A stretch of 64,000 nt of DNA from CAYZJB01 sp964478735. Its GTDB lineage: Bacteria; CLD3; SB21. The notes beneath the pieces were generated by a model. That model was not told where the DNA came from, ran no database searches, and saw only the letters and a list, made by a program, of their open reading frames with translations. Positions 56,101 to 63,784 of the stretch are shown here, piece after piece (position 1 is the stretch's first letter; each line of letters starts with the position of its first letter). The stretch covers positions 124,001 to 188,000 of the forward strand of contig CAYZJB010000001.1 in NCBI GenBank assembly GCA_964478735.1, in the 5' to 3' direction. Both the position numbers and the translations under genes were made by a program.

Positions 56101-57337
56101 ACGTACGGCGGGTTTGATTACGGAACTTCGCAATCTACTCGGGATGCTGCGAGAAGGCCCGACGGGAGTCGGTCGGTCGCGTTTGACGGCGATCATCGGG
56201 AAAACAATGGACTGGGCCAAAACATTTCCTCACAACCCGATGACGCATTCCGCGGTCGTCTGGGACGACGGCGAGTCCTCCGACTTTGTTCTGGGAGTCT
56301 GCCGCGGACATGTACGGCAGGTGATGGACAACGTTCGTCTCGTACGGCGTGCGGAGCTCGAAACGAAAGATCAGTACGATCCGATCATTCACGATGACCT
56401 CCTTTCCCGACTCACGTGGACCGATTTGACGGAAGAAGAAAAATCGTGGATTCCTCCGGTCCTATGGATCACGGGGCCCGACATCTTGAGTGAGAGCCGG
56501 CTCACTTCGTTTTTCAGCGTCGTATCGTCCGATCTGCCGGTGAAAGTGATCATCCTGAATCCTGCCGATGGATCGCGCGAGGAAATGCTCGCACAATCGA
56601 CGACGTTATGGAGCCTCATGGCATCCGGCCGGATCGGTTTTGTTCAATCATCGCCGGCGGATTCTCAACACCTGTTCAACGGAATCGCGGATGCCATGCG
56701 CCATCCGCATCCGGCCGTTTTGCACCTGGCCGCGCCGGCGGGCCCTTCGGATGACTGGATCACGCGGTGGAAACTGTCATACCACTCGCGGGCATTCCCG
56801 TTCATCCGGTTTCAACCGGGCCAAAAACATTTGGCCCTGAATCTCGATCTCGACGGCAATCCAAATATCGAACAGGATTTTTCGTCGTTGTCGAACGACC
56901 CGGCGGTCGTGACGTACGCCGACTGGGCCTATTCATCGCCACGGTGGAAATCGAAATTTCAAAAAGTCGATTCGTCAACGTCCGTATGCACCGTATCGAA
57001 TTTTCTGGAACTCGATCCGGAAGCACGGAGTCAGAAAGTTCCCGTGATCACCGTCGGGCGGGACGTTTTCGAGGTGCCGGACGAAATCATCGAAGCCTGC
57101 GAAACCGTGCGGAGTCAGTGGCGCCTGGTGCGTGAAATGGCTGGTCTCCTCTCGCCGCATCCGGTTCGACTGAAGGCATCGATTGAGGAGGAGTGGACGA
57201 AAAAGCAGGCGGCCGCGCTCGAAAAAGCCCGGGACGAGTATGAGCGGAAATTGCGCGAGCAGGAACAGACGCAAGTCAACGTCATGAAAGAAAAAATCCG
57301 TGAGAAACTGATGCAACTGGCGGGGTACACGAAATGA
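53108..57337 (+). CDS. 1409-residue degenerate PFOR-like protein with two [4Fe-4S] ferredoxin sites
   Basis: It starts at ATG 53108 (ATGA overlap with rnfB). It follows the domain order of single-chain pyruvate:ferredoxin oxidoreductase. A pyrimidine-domain-like region (about 15-230) lacks the YPITP motif; a transketolase-C-like domain (about 235-350) includes DAVIVTWGAAFERLANGADA. A gamma-like domain (about 355-570) precedes a 2x[4Fe-4S] domain with C694/C697/C700/C704 and C833/C836/C839/C843. A C-terminal thiamine-domain-like region (about 1090-1330) has WITGPDIL at W1120 where GDG is expected and no NTGGQ. A coiled-coil tail ends it. Likely catalytically inactive for 2-oxoacids and used as an electron conduit or adaptor between KorAB and RnfB/RnfC. 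Its gene overlaps rnfC by 4 nt. Confidence 0.7.
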   Translation: MTVDRNRFGKASVMRGRTALDLVENAVGDTVRPGSPVHQNMFGRSLVECSDELASAVGLVTAGCRTSVTLDAGDAIESITTIQESVRRRLPLVIHLTSSDEARIELVCRAAETTGCVVLVASSVQALIDLTVIGHHVAESSLVPTIIVAGDTLDGIENVSIPAVPVLQSYLGPSDDRIDASTPSQRLTFGKYRRRVPNWIHPDVPVLHGVIHDGRTRDFEILAHEEFVQSHLFDIITAAFNDYAKLTGWPVASVRTSGWENADAVIVTWGAAFERLANGADAVRKKGVRIGVMDVGLRRPFPDAVLCQWLSEKKSVTIVEPNSSSGELYGRVSAVLNKAVQNSVEKKTPPYPELPAIKRRPMVYRVQHAGTLTTADVLGIFDNIRSGGRRDLIVGVAVAHSSSRYPKQQVLFQTIRQDYADTVQKTARQRTDTHSTGEATLTVRWAFGHRGTDMSEFEKLATWAKRRWNVHVKGKAVAQSGWLEFSRSPGTLQPDSCDVFLVDDLPAGSLRFVRKGGRVILFGGSNTSRAPSLRMLREKQIRLETLDSTDVLFPFMGLVSRLCAERYGDPLDVEREMAAIVNYARDEWNYDLDETQRDVLRRSLTDFAIADVVPGSAHSADELPMAVRRYADHGPSYSRVSQFYDRAGFFYRAGQHEEITADPFYSIPVLPLSTSNVIGPPKTATIPSFSPASCTGCGACYVHCPHSAIPPLLISVEAVLKSAVDRLASRGSTVRQFTPPVLKSLSRAVQQAFNSDPAPATFGCAMETAVEKTVPALQLSSDAEASLRNEIAQVKSVVQELPTAVTQKFWRDAERHQKGSGMLFSLAINPQACTGCGICARVCADHAILMTESDESIPSVFRLWESLPDTPGDAIQKWIQDDGTDPFAALLLSRNYYQTLSGGGASDSESERVVIHLVTAVTESMAQSHVLKWTASIERLIADLSAKLQGKLAGAIPFQHLEKLAAGLAGKDKTRMALDELISEIDTNKPMIDTVWVERTAGLITELRNLLGMLREGPTGVGRSRLTAIIGKTMDWAKTFPHNPMTHSAVVWDDGESSDFVLGVCRGHVRQVMDNVRLVRRAELETKDQYDPIIHDDLLSRLTWTDLTEEEKSWIPPVLWITGPDILSESRLTSFFSVVSSDLPVKVIILNPADGSREEMLAQSTTLWSLMASGRIGFVQSSPADSQHLFNGIADAMRHPHPAVLHLAAPAGPSDDWITRWKLSYHSRAFPFIRFQPGQKHLALNLDLDGNPNIEQDFSSLSNDPAVVTYADWAYSSPRWKSKFQKVDSSTSVCTVSNFLELDPEARSQKVPVITVGRDVFEVPDEIIEACETVRSQWRLVREMAGLLSPHPVRLKASIEEEWTKKQAAALEKARDEYERKLREQEQTQVNVMKEKIREKLMQLAGYTK

Positions 57338-58689
57338 CGTCGGATATCCTCACAGGGCGATTGACGTTTCGTCACGGTGTGCATCCCGATGAATTCAAGG
57401 AGCGAACGGCAAACCTCCCGGTCGAGCGGATGGCGTTCGTGGAGGAATACGTGGTGCCGCTGTCCCAGCACTCGGGAGCGCCGTCGATTCCGACGGTACA
57501 AAAAGGGCAGAGAGTCAAACGCGGAGAGATGATCGCCAGGCCGGGCGGCTTTGTCTCCGTCGCGCAGCATGCGCCGGTCACGGGCACCGTCACATCCATC
57601 GAGTTGGCCGACCATCCGAACGGGCAACTGGTCGAGTCCATTCGGATCAAGGCCGATCCGTTTTCCACGCAAACGATGAACGGCGCCGGACCGATTGCAT
57701 GGCGCGACATGGACGTGAAAGAATTTTTGGCGGCCGTGCAATCCGCCGGACTCGTCGGGCTCGGCGGCGCCGCGTTTCCCGCCCATGTCAAGTTTGCCAT
57801 TCCGCAAGGTAAGGCCTGTCGGTATCTGATCGCCAACGGATGCGAGTGTGAGCCCTTTCTGACCGCCGATCATCGCATCATGGTCGAGTACGCCAGAGAA
57901 TTGATCGACGGATTGACCATCCTGCGGCATTTCGTTCCGGCGGAAAAAGCTTTTATCGGGATCGAGGCGAACAAACCGGATGCGATGGAGATCCTCAATC
58001 GGGAGATCCGGGCGCGCGGTCTCGACGTCGAGGTCGTTCCGTTGAAAGTCAAATATCCGCAGGGCGCCGAAAAAATGTTGATCAAAGCCGTTTTGAAAAT
58101 GGAAGTGCCGTCCGGGAAGTTGCCGATCGACGTCGAGACGCTCGTATCCAATGTCGGTACGCTCGTGGCTCTCGCACAGTATTTTGAACAAGGCATGCCG
58201 CTGATCGAACGGGTCGTCACGGTGACGGGGACCGCCGTCCGTCGGCCCGCCAACCTCATGGTTCCCGTCGGCACGCCGATCCGCGACGTGCTCGACTGGT
58301 GCGGCGGTGTAACGGACGAGGCCGTTCGCATTTTGCTCGGCGGCCCGATGATGGGGATTGCCCAGAAAAGTCTCGATGCGCCGGTCACCAAAGGAATTTC
58401 CGGCGTGCTGGTACTGACGGACGGAGAAGTGCAGGACCTGGAAACGTACAAGTGTATCCGCTGCGGCCGATGCATCGACGTCTGTCCGATGTTTTTGAAT
58501 CCCTCGCTGATGGGATTGCTCGCGCGTAAGGGACAGTATGATGAGATGGAAACGCTGCACGTGATGGACTGTTTTGAATGCGCCTCGTGCTCGTTTGTCT
58601 GTCCGTCCGGCATTCCACTGGTCCAGAGTTTTCGGGTGGCGAAAAGCATGTTACGTGAGCGAAAGGCGAATCCATCGTTGAAAAACTGA
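57334..58689 (+). CDS. rnfC: Rnf complex NADH/flavin subunit RnfC
   Basis: 451 residues. A biotinyl-like N-terminal lobe precedes the flavin/NAD-binding core (GLVGLGGAAFPAHVKFAI, IANGCECEPFLTADHRIMVE, KYPQGAEKMLIKAVL). Then come the SLBB region and two ferredoxin motifs C374/C377/C380/C384 and C413/C416/C419/C423. It exchanges electrons with NAD+/NADH on the cytoplasmic side. ATG 57334 overlaps the preceding stop by 4 nt; its own TGA overlaps the proposed rnfD start. Confidence 0.95.
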   Translation: MTSDILTGRLTFRHGVHPDEFKERTANLPVERMAFVEEYVVPLSQHSGAPSIPTVQKGQRVKRGEMIARPGGFVSVAQHAPVTGTVTSIELADHPNGQLVESIRIKADPFSTQTMNGAGPIAWRDMDVKEFLAAVQSAGLVGLGGAAFPAHVKFAIPQGKACRYLIANGCECEPFLTADHRIMVEYARELIDGLTILRHFVPAEKAFIGIEANKPDAMEILNREIRARGLDVEVVPLKVKYPQGAEKMLIKAVLKMEVPSGKLPIDVETLVSNVGTLVALAQYFEQGMPLIERVVTVTGTAVRRPANLMVPVGTPIRDVLDWCGGVTDEAVRILLGGPMMGIAQKSLDAPVTKGISGVLVLTDGEVQDLETYKCIRCGRCIDVCPMFLNPSLMGLLARKGQYDEMETLHVMDCFECASCSFVCPSGIPLVQSFRVAKSMLRERKANPSLKN

Positions 58690-59672
58690 CACTGTCGACG
58701 TCGCCGTTTTTACATGACCGCGACACGACACCGTGGATCATGTTTCAGGTCGTCCTGGCCCTCGTGCCGGTGATCGGAGCCGCGTTCTTCTTTTTCGGAT
58801 TAAGCGCGATTCTACTGTGTGCGACGACGGTCCTGGCGTGTTTCGTGGCCGAAAGCCTGTTTACGCCGACGCGCCCGCGTTCCCGGACGTTGTTCGACGG
58901 TAGCGCCTTGATCACGGGGTTATTGCTCGCATTGACGCTGCCTCCGGGATTTCCGCTGTGGATGGCGTTTGTCGGAGGATTCGTCGGTATCGTCATCGGC
59001 AAGATCATCTGGGGCGGACTCGGGCAGAACCTGTTCAATCCGGCGCTGGTCGGCCGCGCATTTTTACAGGCTGCATTTCCGTCGGCCATCACGACGTGGT
59101 CTCCGCCCGACGGGCGGTACATGGCCGTGCGCGGAACGAACCTGGCCTTCCCGTTTTTACAGGGCGAATCGATCGACGCGGTAACGAGCGCGACGCCGCT
59201 GGCCAACATGAAATTTCAACACGAGCCGACGGAGTTGATGAGCCTCATGCTGGGCAATACCGGCGGTTCGCTCGGCGAGACGGCAGGCCTGATTATTTTG
59301 ATCGCCGGCGTCTACATGGCATCGCGGCGACTGTTCAACTGGCATATTCCCGTTGCGATTCTTACCGCGACAACGGTTTTGTCGGCCGTTTTTTTTCTCG
59401 TCGATCCGGTCCTGTATCCGTCACCCCTCCACATGATCTTCAGCGGCGGCCTGCTTCTTGGGGCCGTTTTTATGGCGACGGACCCCGTCACGTCGCCCTT
59501 TACCAACAGGGGGTGCTGGATTTTCGGCGCCGGCATTGGCATTCTTGTCGTCCTCATTCGCATCTTCGGCGGATTGCCGGAAGGTGTGATGTATGCGATT
59601 CTGTTGATGAATGCCGTCACGCCATTGATCAACCGGGTCACACGACAACGCGTCTACGGGACATCATCATGA
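58686..59672 (+). CDS. rnfD: Rnf complex membrane flavoprotein RnfD, probable CTG start
   Basis: 328 residues if started at CTG 58686. The first ATG (58740) would cut off LTLSTSPFLHDRDTTPWI, which corresponds to the conserved RnfD N-terminus (LTVSxSPHIRxxxTTxxIM). No ATG, GTG or TTG lies in frame upstream before the stop at 58656. CTG 58686 gives the same 4-nt overlap (CTGA) as the neighbouring junctions. About nine membrane helices follow; the covalent-FMN motif is DAVTSAT with Thr170. RnfD forms part of the ion- and electron-conducting membrane core. Confidence 0.92.
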   Translation: MTLSTSPFLHDRDTTPWIMFQVVLALVPVIGAAFFFFGLSAILLCATTVLACFVAESLFTPTRPRSRTLFDGSALITGLLLALTLPPGFPLWMAFVGGFVGIVIGKIIWGGLGQNLFNPALVGRAFLQAAFPSAITTWSPPDGRYMAVRGTNLAFPFLQGESIDAVTSATPLANMKFQHEPTELMSLMLGNTGGSLGETAGLIILIAGVYMASRRLFNWHIPVAILTATTVLSAVFFLVDPVLYPSPLHMIFSGGLLLGAVFMATDPVTSPFTNRGCWIFGAGIGILVVLIRIFGGLPEGVMYAILLMNAVTPLINRVTRQRVYGTSS

Positions 59673-60352
59673 CCGAAACGAAATCGACATGGCCGCCAAA
59701 CACAGCGGAACCCGGATCCATCCGATTGATTTCGACTCTTGGCGTGGCCGGATTTTTATCCGGACTGATCCTCGTCAGCGCCTACGTCATTACAAAACCG
59801 CGCATCGAAAGAAACAAAGAAGAGGCCCTGCAGGCGGCGATCTATCATGTGATACCGGGTTGCGCCACGTATGACGTGCTGACGCTGGACGGTGGACGTT
59901 TGATCAAACGTGATAAATCGACAGCCGAAGCGAAAACGGGCAAAAGAATATTTCTCGGATACGATTCGTCGGGCGCCGTCAAAGGGTTTGCCATTCCGGC
60001 GAGCGAATCGGGTTTTCAGGACGTCATCAACCTGATCTACGGTTTCGAAGCGCAGCAGAATCTCATCATCGGTTTTGAAGTGCTGGACAGCAAAGAAACG
60101 CCGGGCCTCGGCGACAAGATCATCAAGGATGAACGTTTTCTTTCCAATTTTACCGCGCTGGCCATCGAGCCGACGATCGAAGCGGCGAAACCGGGAACGA
60201 AGAACCGCGCCAACCAGGTGGAGACCATTACCGGCGCCACGATCTCGTCCAAAGCCGTGATCCGCGCGCTGCAAAAATCGCTGGACGAATGGCGTCCGGC
60301 GATACGGCAATACGTTCAGGATCGCGCGATCACGTCGGGAGGAACGCCATGA
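59669..60352 (+). CDS. rnfG: Rnf complex periplasmic flavoprotein RnfG
   Basis: 227 residues from ATG 59669 (ATGA overlap). One N-terminal membrane helix (LISTLGVAGFLSGLILVSAY) and an FMN-binding domain that ends ETITGATISSKAVIRAL, with T191 in TGAT and Ser193 at the usual flavinylation position. The flavin is attached by the ApbE encoded four genes downstream. It relays electrons on the outer face of the membrane. Confidence 0.93.
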   Translation: MTETKSTWPPNTAEPGSIRLISTLGVAGFLSGLILVSAYVITKPRIERNKEEALQAAIYHVIPGCATYDVLTLDGGRLIKRDKSTAEAKTGKRIFLGYDSSGAVKGFAIPASESGFQDVINLIYGFEAQQNLIIGFEVLDSKETPGLGDKIIKDERFLSNFTALAIEPTIEAAKPGTKNRANQVETITGATISSKAVIRALQKSLDEWRPAIRQYVQDRAITSGGTP

Positions 60353-60999
60353 ACGAACTCGAAAACAACCTGAAAGCGTCGGAAGAATTTCTCAAAGGAT
60401 TGTGGAAAGAAAACCCGGTCTTCGTCGCCGTCCTGGGCATGTGTCCAACGCTGGCCGTCACCAATAGCGCGGTCAACGGGCTGGCAATGGGACTTGCGAC
60501 GCTGTTCGTTCTCGTCGGTTCCAGTTTTCTCGTGTCACTCGTTCGCCGGTGGGTTCCCAAACAGGTTCGGATCACGACGTTCATCGTCATCATCGCGACG
60601 TTCGTATCGACCGTCGACCTGACGCTCGAAGCGCTGTTTCCGAAAATTCATAAAGAACTCGGCGCCTTCATTGCCCTGATTGTCGTCAATTGTATCATTC
60701 TGGGGCGGCAGGAAGCGTTTGCATCCAAACATTCCGTCGGGCTTTCCGTGGCGGACGCGCTCGGCATGAGTGCGGGTTTCGTTTTTGTGCTGGTGTTGCT
60801 CGGGGGAATACGCGAAATCTTCGGCACCGGAACGCTTTTCGGACTTTCTCTGTTCGGAAAGTCGTATGAGCCGTGGGTTGTTATGATCCTGCCGCCGGGC
60901 GGGTTTTTCGTTCTCGGACTCCTGCTTTTGTTTTTCAACTGGGTGAAAACGGCGCGTGCCTCACATGGCAAAGGGCCGCAGCCGGTCTCGAACGTATGA
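60349..60999 (+). CDS. rnfE: Rnf complex membrane subunit RnfE
   Basis: 216 residues from ATG 60349 (ATGA overlap). Six membrane helices of the NqrD/RnfE family: NPVFVAVLGMCPTLAVTNSA carries the conserved cysteine of the first inverted repeat, IALIVVNCIILGRQEAFASK the second. Together with RnfA it holds the intramembrane iron centre formed by four cysteines. Starts the last part of the rnf cluster. Confidence 0.95.
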   Translation: MNELENNLKASEEFLKGLWKENPVFVAVLGMCPTLAVTNSAVNGLAMGLATLFVLVGSSFLVSLVRRWVPKQVRITTFIVIIATFVSTVDLTLEALFPKIHKELGAFIALIVVNCIILGRQEAFASKHSVGLSVADALGMSAGFVFVLVLLGGIREIFGTGTLFGLSLFGKSYEPWVVMILPPGGFFVLGLLLLFFNWVKTARASHGKGPQPVSNV

Positions 61000-61008
61000 G
61001 GACCAACG

Positions 61009-61587
61009 ATGGGTGAATGGCTCTGGATATTCGTTTCGGCATTGTTGATCAATAATTTTACGCTAACGTATTTCCTCGGCATTTGTCCGTTTCTCGGAGT
61101 GTCCGGCCGACTCGATACCGCCTTCCGGCTGGGTCTGGCCAATATTTTCGTCATGGTGATTACGGCCTTCTGTGCGTGGGCCCTCAATACGTTCGTACTC
61201 GTTTATGCGCCGTACCTGCGTTTGATCAGTTTTATTGTCGTCATCGCCAGCACCGTGCAGTTCGTCGAAATGGTCATTAAAAAACTGAGTCCCGAACTGT
61301 TTCGCGCGCTCGGGATCTTTTTACCGTTGATCACGACCAACTGTGCCATTCTCGGCCTGGCTCTTTTCCAGACGAACAAAGGGTACGGGCTTGGACAGGG
61401 GCTTATGTACGCGATCGGAGCCGGCGGAGGCATGATGCTCGCGCTCGTGATCATGGCCGGCATTCGTGAAGAGACGCGGATCCTCGACATTCCGAAACTC
61501 ATCCAGGGGACGGCGCTCAACCTGATCATCGCGGGCATTCTGTCGATGGCGTTTATGGGTTTTGCAGGATTGTTCAGCAGTAATTGA
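61009..61587 (+). CDS. rnfA: Rnf complex membrane subunit RnfA
   Basis: 192 residues, six helices of the NqrE/RnfA family. NNFTLTYFLGICPFLGVSGR and PLITTNCAILGLALFQTNKG contain the two cysteines expected to bind the shared iron with RnfE. 9 nt after rnfE; the next small gene begins one base after the rnfA stop. Confidence 0.95.
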   Translation: MGEWLWIFVSALLINNFTLTYFLGICPFLGVSGRLDTAFRLGLANIFVMVITAFCAWALNTFVLVYAPYLRLISFIVVIASTVQFVEMVIKKLSPELFRALGIFLPLITTNCAILGLALFQTNKGYGLGQGLMYAIGAGGGMMLALVIMAGIREETRILDIPKLIQGTALNLIIAGILSMAFMGFAGLFSSN

Positions 61588-61588
61588 T

Positions 61589-61795
61589 ATGGACGCACTG
61601 CTTTATATACTTCCGATTTTTGCAACGGCCGTCCTGGCGGCGGGATGGATCGGCGTACAACTGCTCGCTCGCCAGATGAATACGAAAAATCTGTTGGATC
61701 ACCGTCCGACGCCCTGTGGGGGGTGCGACGATGCAGGTTCTTGCCTTCACGAATGTGAACATCAAAAGAGACAGGATCGATATGAAGCGACGTGA
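61589..61795 (+). CDS. Small membrane protein with cysteine cluster, NqrM-like by position and layout
   Basis: 68 residues: one N-terminal membrane helix (LLYILPIFATAVLAAGWIGV), then a short soluble tail with CGGCDDAGSCLHEC (four cysteines in 14 residues). It lies between rnfA and apbE. In Na+-NQR operons the small single-helix, cysteine-bearing NqrM (DUF539), encoded next to apbE, is needed to insert iron between NqrD and NqrE. I infer an equivalent iron-delivery role at RnfA/RnfE. Homology cannot be decided by eye. Confidence 0.7.
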   Translation: MDALLYILPIFATAVLAAGWIGVQLLARQMNTKNLLDHRPTPCGGCDDAGSCLHECEHQKRQDRYEAT

Positions 61796-62756
61796 ATTTT
61801 TGAAGCTCGGTGCGGGATTTCTCGTTGTATGCGCGGGGACAGGCCTCGGGCCTTTGCTTGCGCGCCGGCGGCAGATTTATCGAAAGACGATGCCGCTCAT
61901 GGGAACCATCGGCGATATCCAGGTCGTTCACGACGACGCGGCGACGGCTTATCGGGCCATCGATCGGGCGTTTGAAGAGCTATTGCGTCTGGAGGAACAA
62001 TTGAGCTTTTTTAAACCCGACAGCGACGTCGGCCGGATCAATCGCGGGGCTTATGCCAAACCGGTAAAAATTTCACACGAAACGGGATTGCTGGTCCAAC
62101 AGGCGCTGCACTGGTCCTGGGTGACGGGCGGTCTTTTCGAACCCGGACTCGGCAAAGTCACGGATGTATGGGACGTCAAACACCGTACCGAACCGCCTGA
62201 AGAATATTCCTGGAAGCGGCTAGCGGGACGGGAGTTTTACAAAAAAATACGCGTCGATCTCTCCGCCGATCATGCCTGGGTCCGGTTTTTGAGTTCAGAC
62301 GTCAAGATCGATCTTGGAGGCATCGCGAAGGGTTACGCGGCGGACCGCGCGCGATTCGTGCTTCGGGAAAATGGGATCGACCAGGCGCTGATCAATCTTG
62401 GCGGTGACGTGGCCGCGCTCGGTTCGAAAGACGGTGACGCGTGGAAGATCGGCATTCGCGATCCCGGACGGCCGTCGGAGATCACACGCGTCCTGTCATT
62501 GAAGAATCAGGCTGTCGCGACGTCGGGAACCTACGAACAATATTTCATCTTCAACGGTCATCTGTATCATCACCTGATCGATCCGCGTCGTGCACAGCCG
62601 GGTCCGGAAGGCTTTCGAAGTCTTACCATCATGACGGAAGCCTGCCGCAACGCCGATGCGCTGGCGACGGGATTATTTTTTGTCGATGACGACGGTACGC
62701 GCCGGATTCTGGACGGCGCCGTCGAACGTGCCGACTGGATTCGGCTGAACGCTTAA
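61782..62756 (+). CDS. apbE: FAD:protein FMN transferase, with Tat-type leader
   Basis: 324 residues from ATG 61782, overlapping the small gene by 14 nt. The leader MKRREFLKLGAGFLVVCAG has a twin-arginine motif. ApbE motifs follow: MPLMGTIGDIQVVH, SFFKPDSDVGRINR, KIDLGGIAKGYAADRA, ALINLGGDVAALG, ATSGTYEQYF and HHLIDPRRAQP. ApbE attaches FMN by a phosphoester bond to Thr/Ser of RnfG and RnfD in the periplasm. Presence in the operon supports an active flavinylated Rnf. Confidence 0.93.
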   Translation: MKRREFLKLGAGFLVVCAGTGLGPLLARRRQIYRKTMPLMGTIGDIQVVHDDAATAYRAIDRAFEELLRLEEQLSFFKPDSDVGRINRGAYAKPVKISHETGLLVQQALHWSWVTGGLFEPGLGKVTDVWDVKHRTEPPEEYSWKRLAGREFYKKIRVDLSADHAWVRFLSSDVKIDLGGIAKGYAADRARFVLRENGIDQALINLGGDVAALGSKDGDAWKIGIRDPGRPSEITRVLSLKNQAVATSGTYEQYFIFNGHLYHHLIDPRRAQPGPEGFRSLTIMTEACRNADALATGLFFVDDDGTRRILDGAVERADWIRLNA

Positions 62757-62771
62757 AAAAGGAAGGCTGTC

Positions 62772-63677
62772 ATGAATGCCAGATTTACTCAGACGAGTGT
62801 CAGTGAGCTCAAGCCCTGTCCGCCATTGTGCCTCCCGACATCGACCACGGTCGCAGAGGCCGTGCGGCAAATGCAGTCGCATCATTGTACGTCGGCGCTG
62901 GTCGTGGACGGCCACCGGTTGATGGGCATCATTACAGAGCGGGACGTCCTGTGCAAGTTTGTATTCGAACGACTGGCGGAAGGGGACATGCCCGTGACCG
63001 ACATCATGACGACGAGGCCGGAGGTCCTGTACGAAGACGATTCCGCGGCCTTCGCGCTCAATGAAATGTCTGTCCTCGAATGCCGCCATATTACCGTCGT
63101 CGACAAAACGTCCGTTCCGTGCGGTATCCTCACGGTCGAACACATCCTTGATCACCTGGACGAAAGCCGCTTAATGGAAAAAGCAGAACCGCCGGAAAAA
63201 AAACACGGGCTGCGGCCGGAATGTTTTGATGAGCCGGTTCAGGTACTTCAGCCGCCGGAACCCCTCTGTCTCGAATCCGGCAGTGCGCTCAAGTCGGCTG
63301 TCGAACATATGGTCGAAGCCAATTTCGGCAGCGTGATGATCGTGAAGCGCAGGGCGTTGATCGGAATTTTGACGGAGAGAGATGTTCTGTACAAAATCGC
63401 CGGCAGGATGACGAGCATCGAACGGTTGTTCGTGGACGAATTCATGACCGCACGTCCCTACAGTCTCCGGTTGAACGATCCGATTCGCGGTGCCGTGAAG
63501 ATCTTTCGCGAGCACAAAGTACGGCATATCCCGATCGTCGATGACCGGAATGTCCCGGTTGCTTTCATGTCGGTACGTGGACTGATGGACTACATCGTTT
63601 CGTTTTTTGCGGAGGAAATCATCAACCTGCCGCCTCATCCACTTCGCGTCGGGGCTTCGGAAGCGTACGGAGCATAA
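62772..63677 (+). CDS. Protein with four CBS domains
   Basis: 301 residues made of two CBS pairs (about 15-135 and 160-290): TVAEAVRQMQSHHCTSALVV with GIITERDVLCKF, AAFALNEMSVLECRHITVVD, then AVEHMVEANFGSVMIVKRRA with GILTERDVLYKI and AVKIFREHKVRHIPIVDD. No catalytic domain. CBS pairs usually bind adenine nucleotides, so it might report energy charge. It follows apbE by 15 nt with AAAGGAAGG upstream and is probably the last gene of the rnf operon. Confidence 0.85.
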   Translation: MNARFTQTSVSELKPCPPLCLPTSTTVAEAVRQMQSHHCTSALVVDGHRLMGIITERDVLCKFVFERLAEGDMPVTDIMTTRPEVLYEDDSAAFALNEMSVLECRHITVVDKTSVPCGILTVEHILDHLDESRLMEKAEPPEKKHGLRPECFDEPVQVLQPPEPLCLESGSALKSAVEHMVEANFGSVMIVKRRALIGILTERDVLYKIAGRMTSIERLFVDEFMTARPYSLRLNDPIRGAVKIFREHKVRHIPIVDDRNVPVAFMSVRGLMDYIVSFFAEEIINLPPHPLRVGASEAYGA

Positions 63678-63784
63678 CAGGTTTCAACGATCCGTGGGCG
63701 GCCGTCCGTCGGTTGGAGACTGAACTTCGTAACGACGGATACCGTTATAGCCAATCCAAAAAAGGAAGTGATTATCGGGTAATG

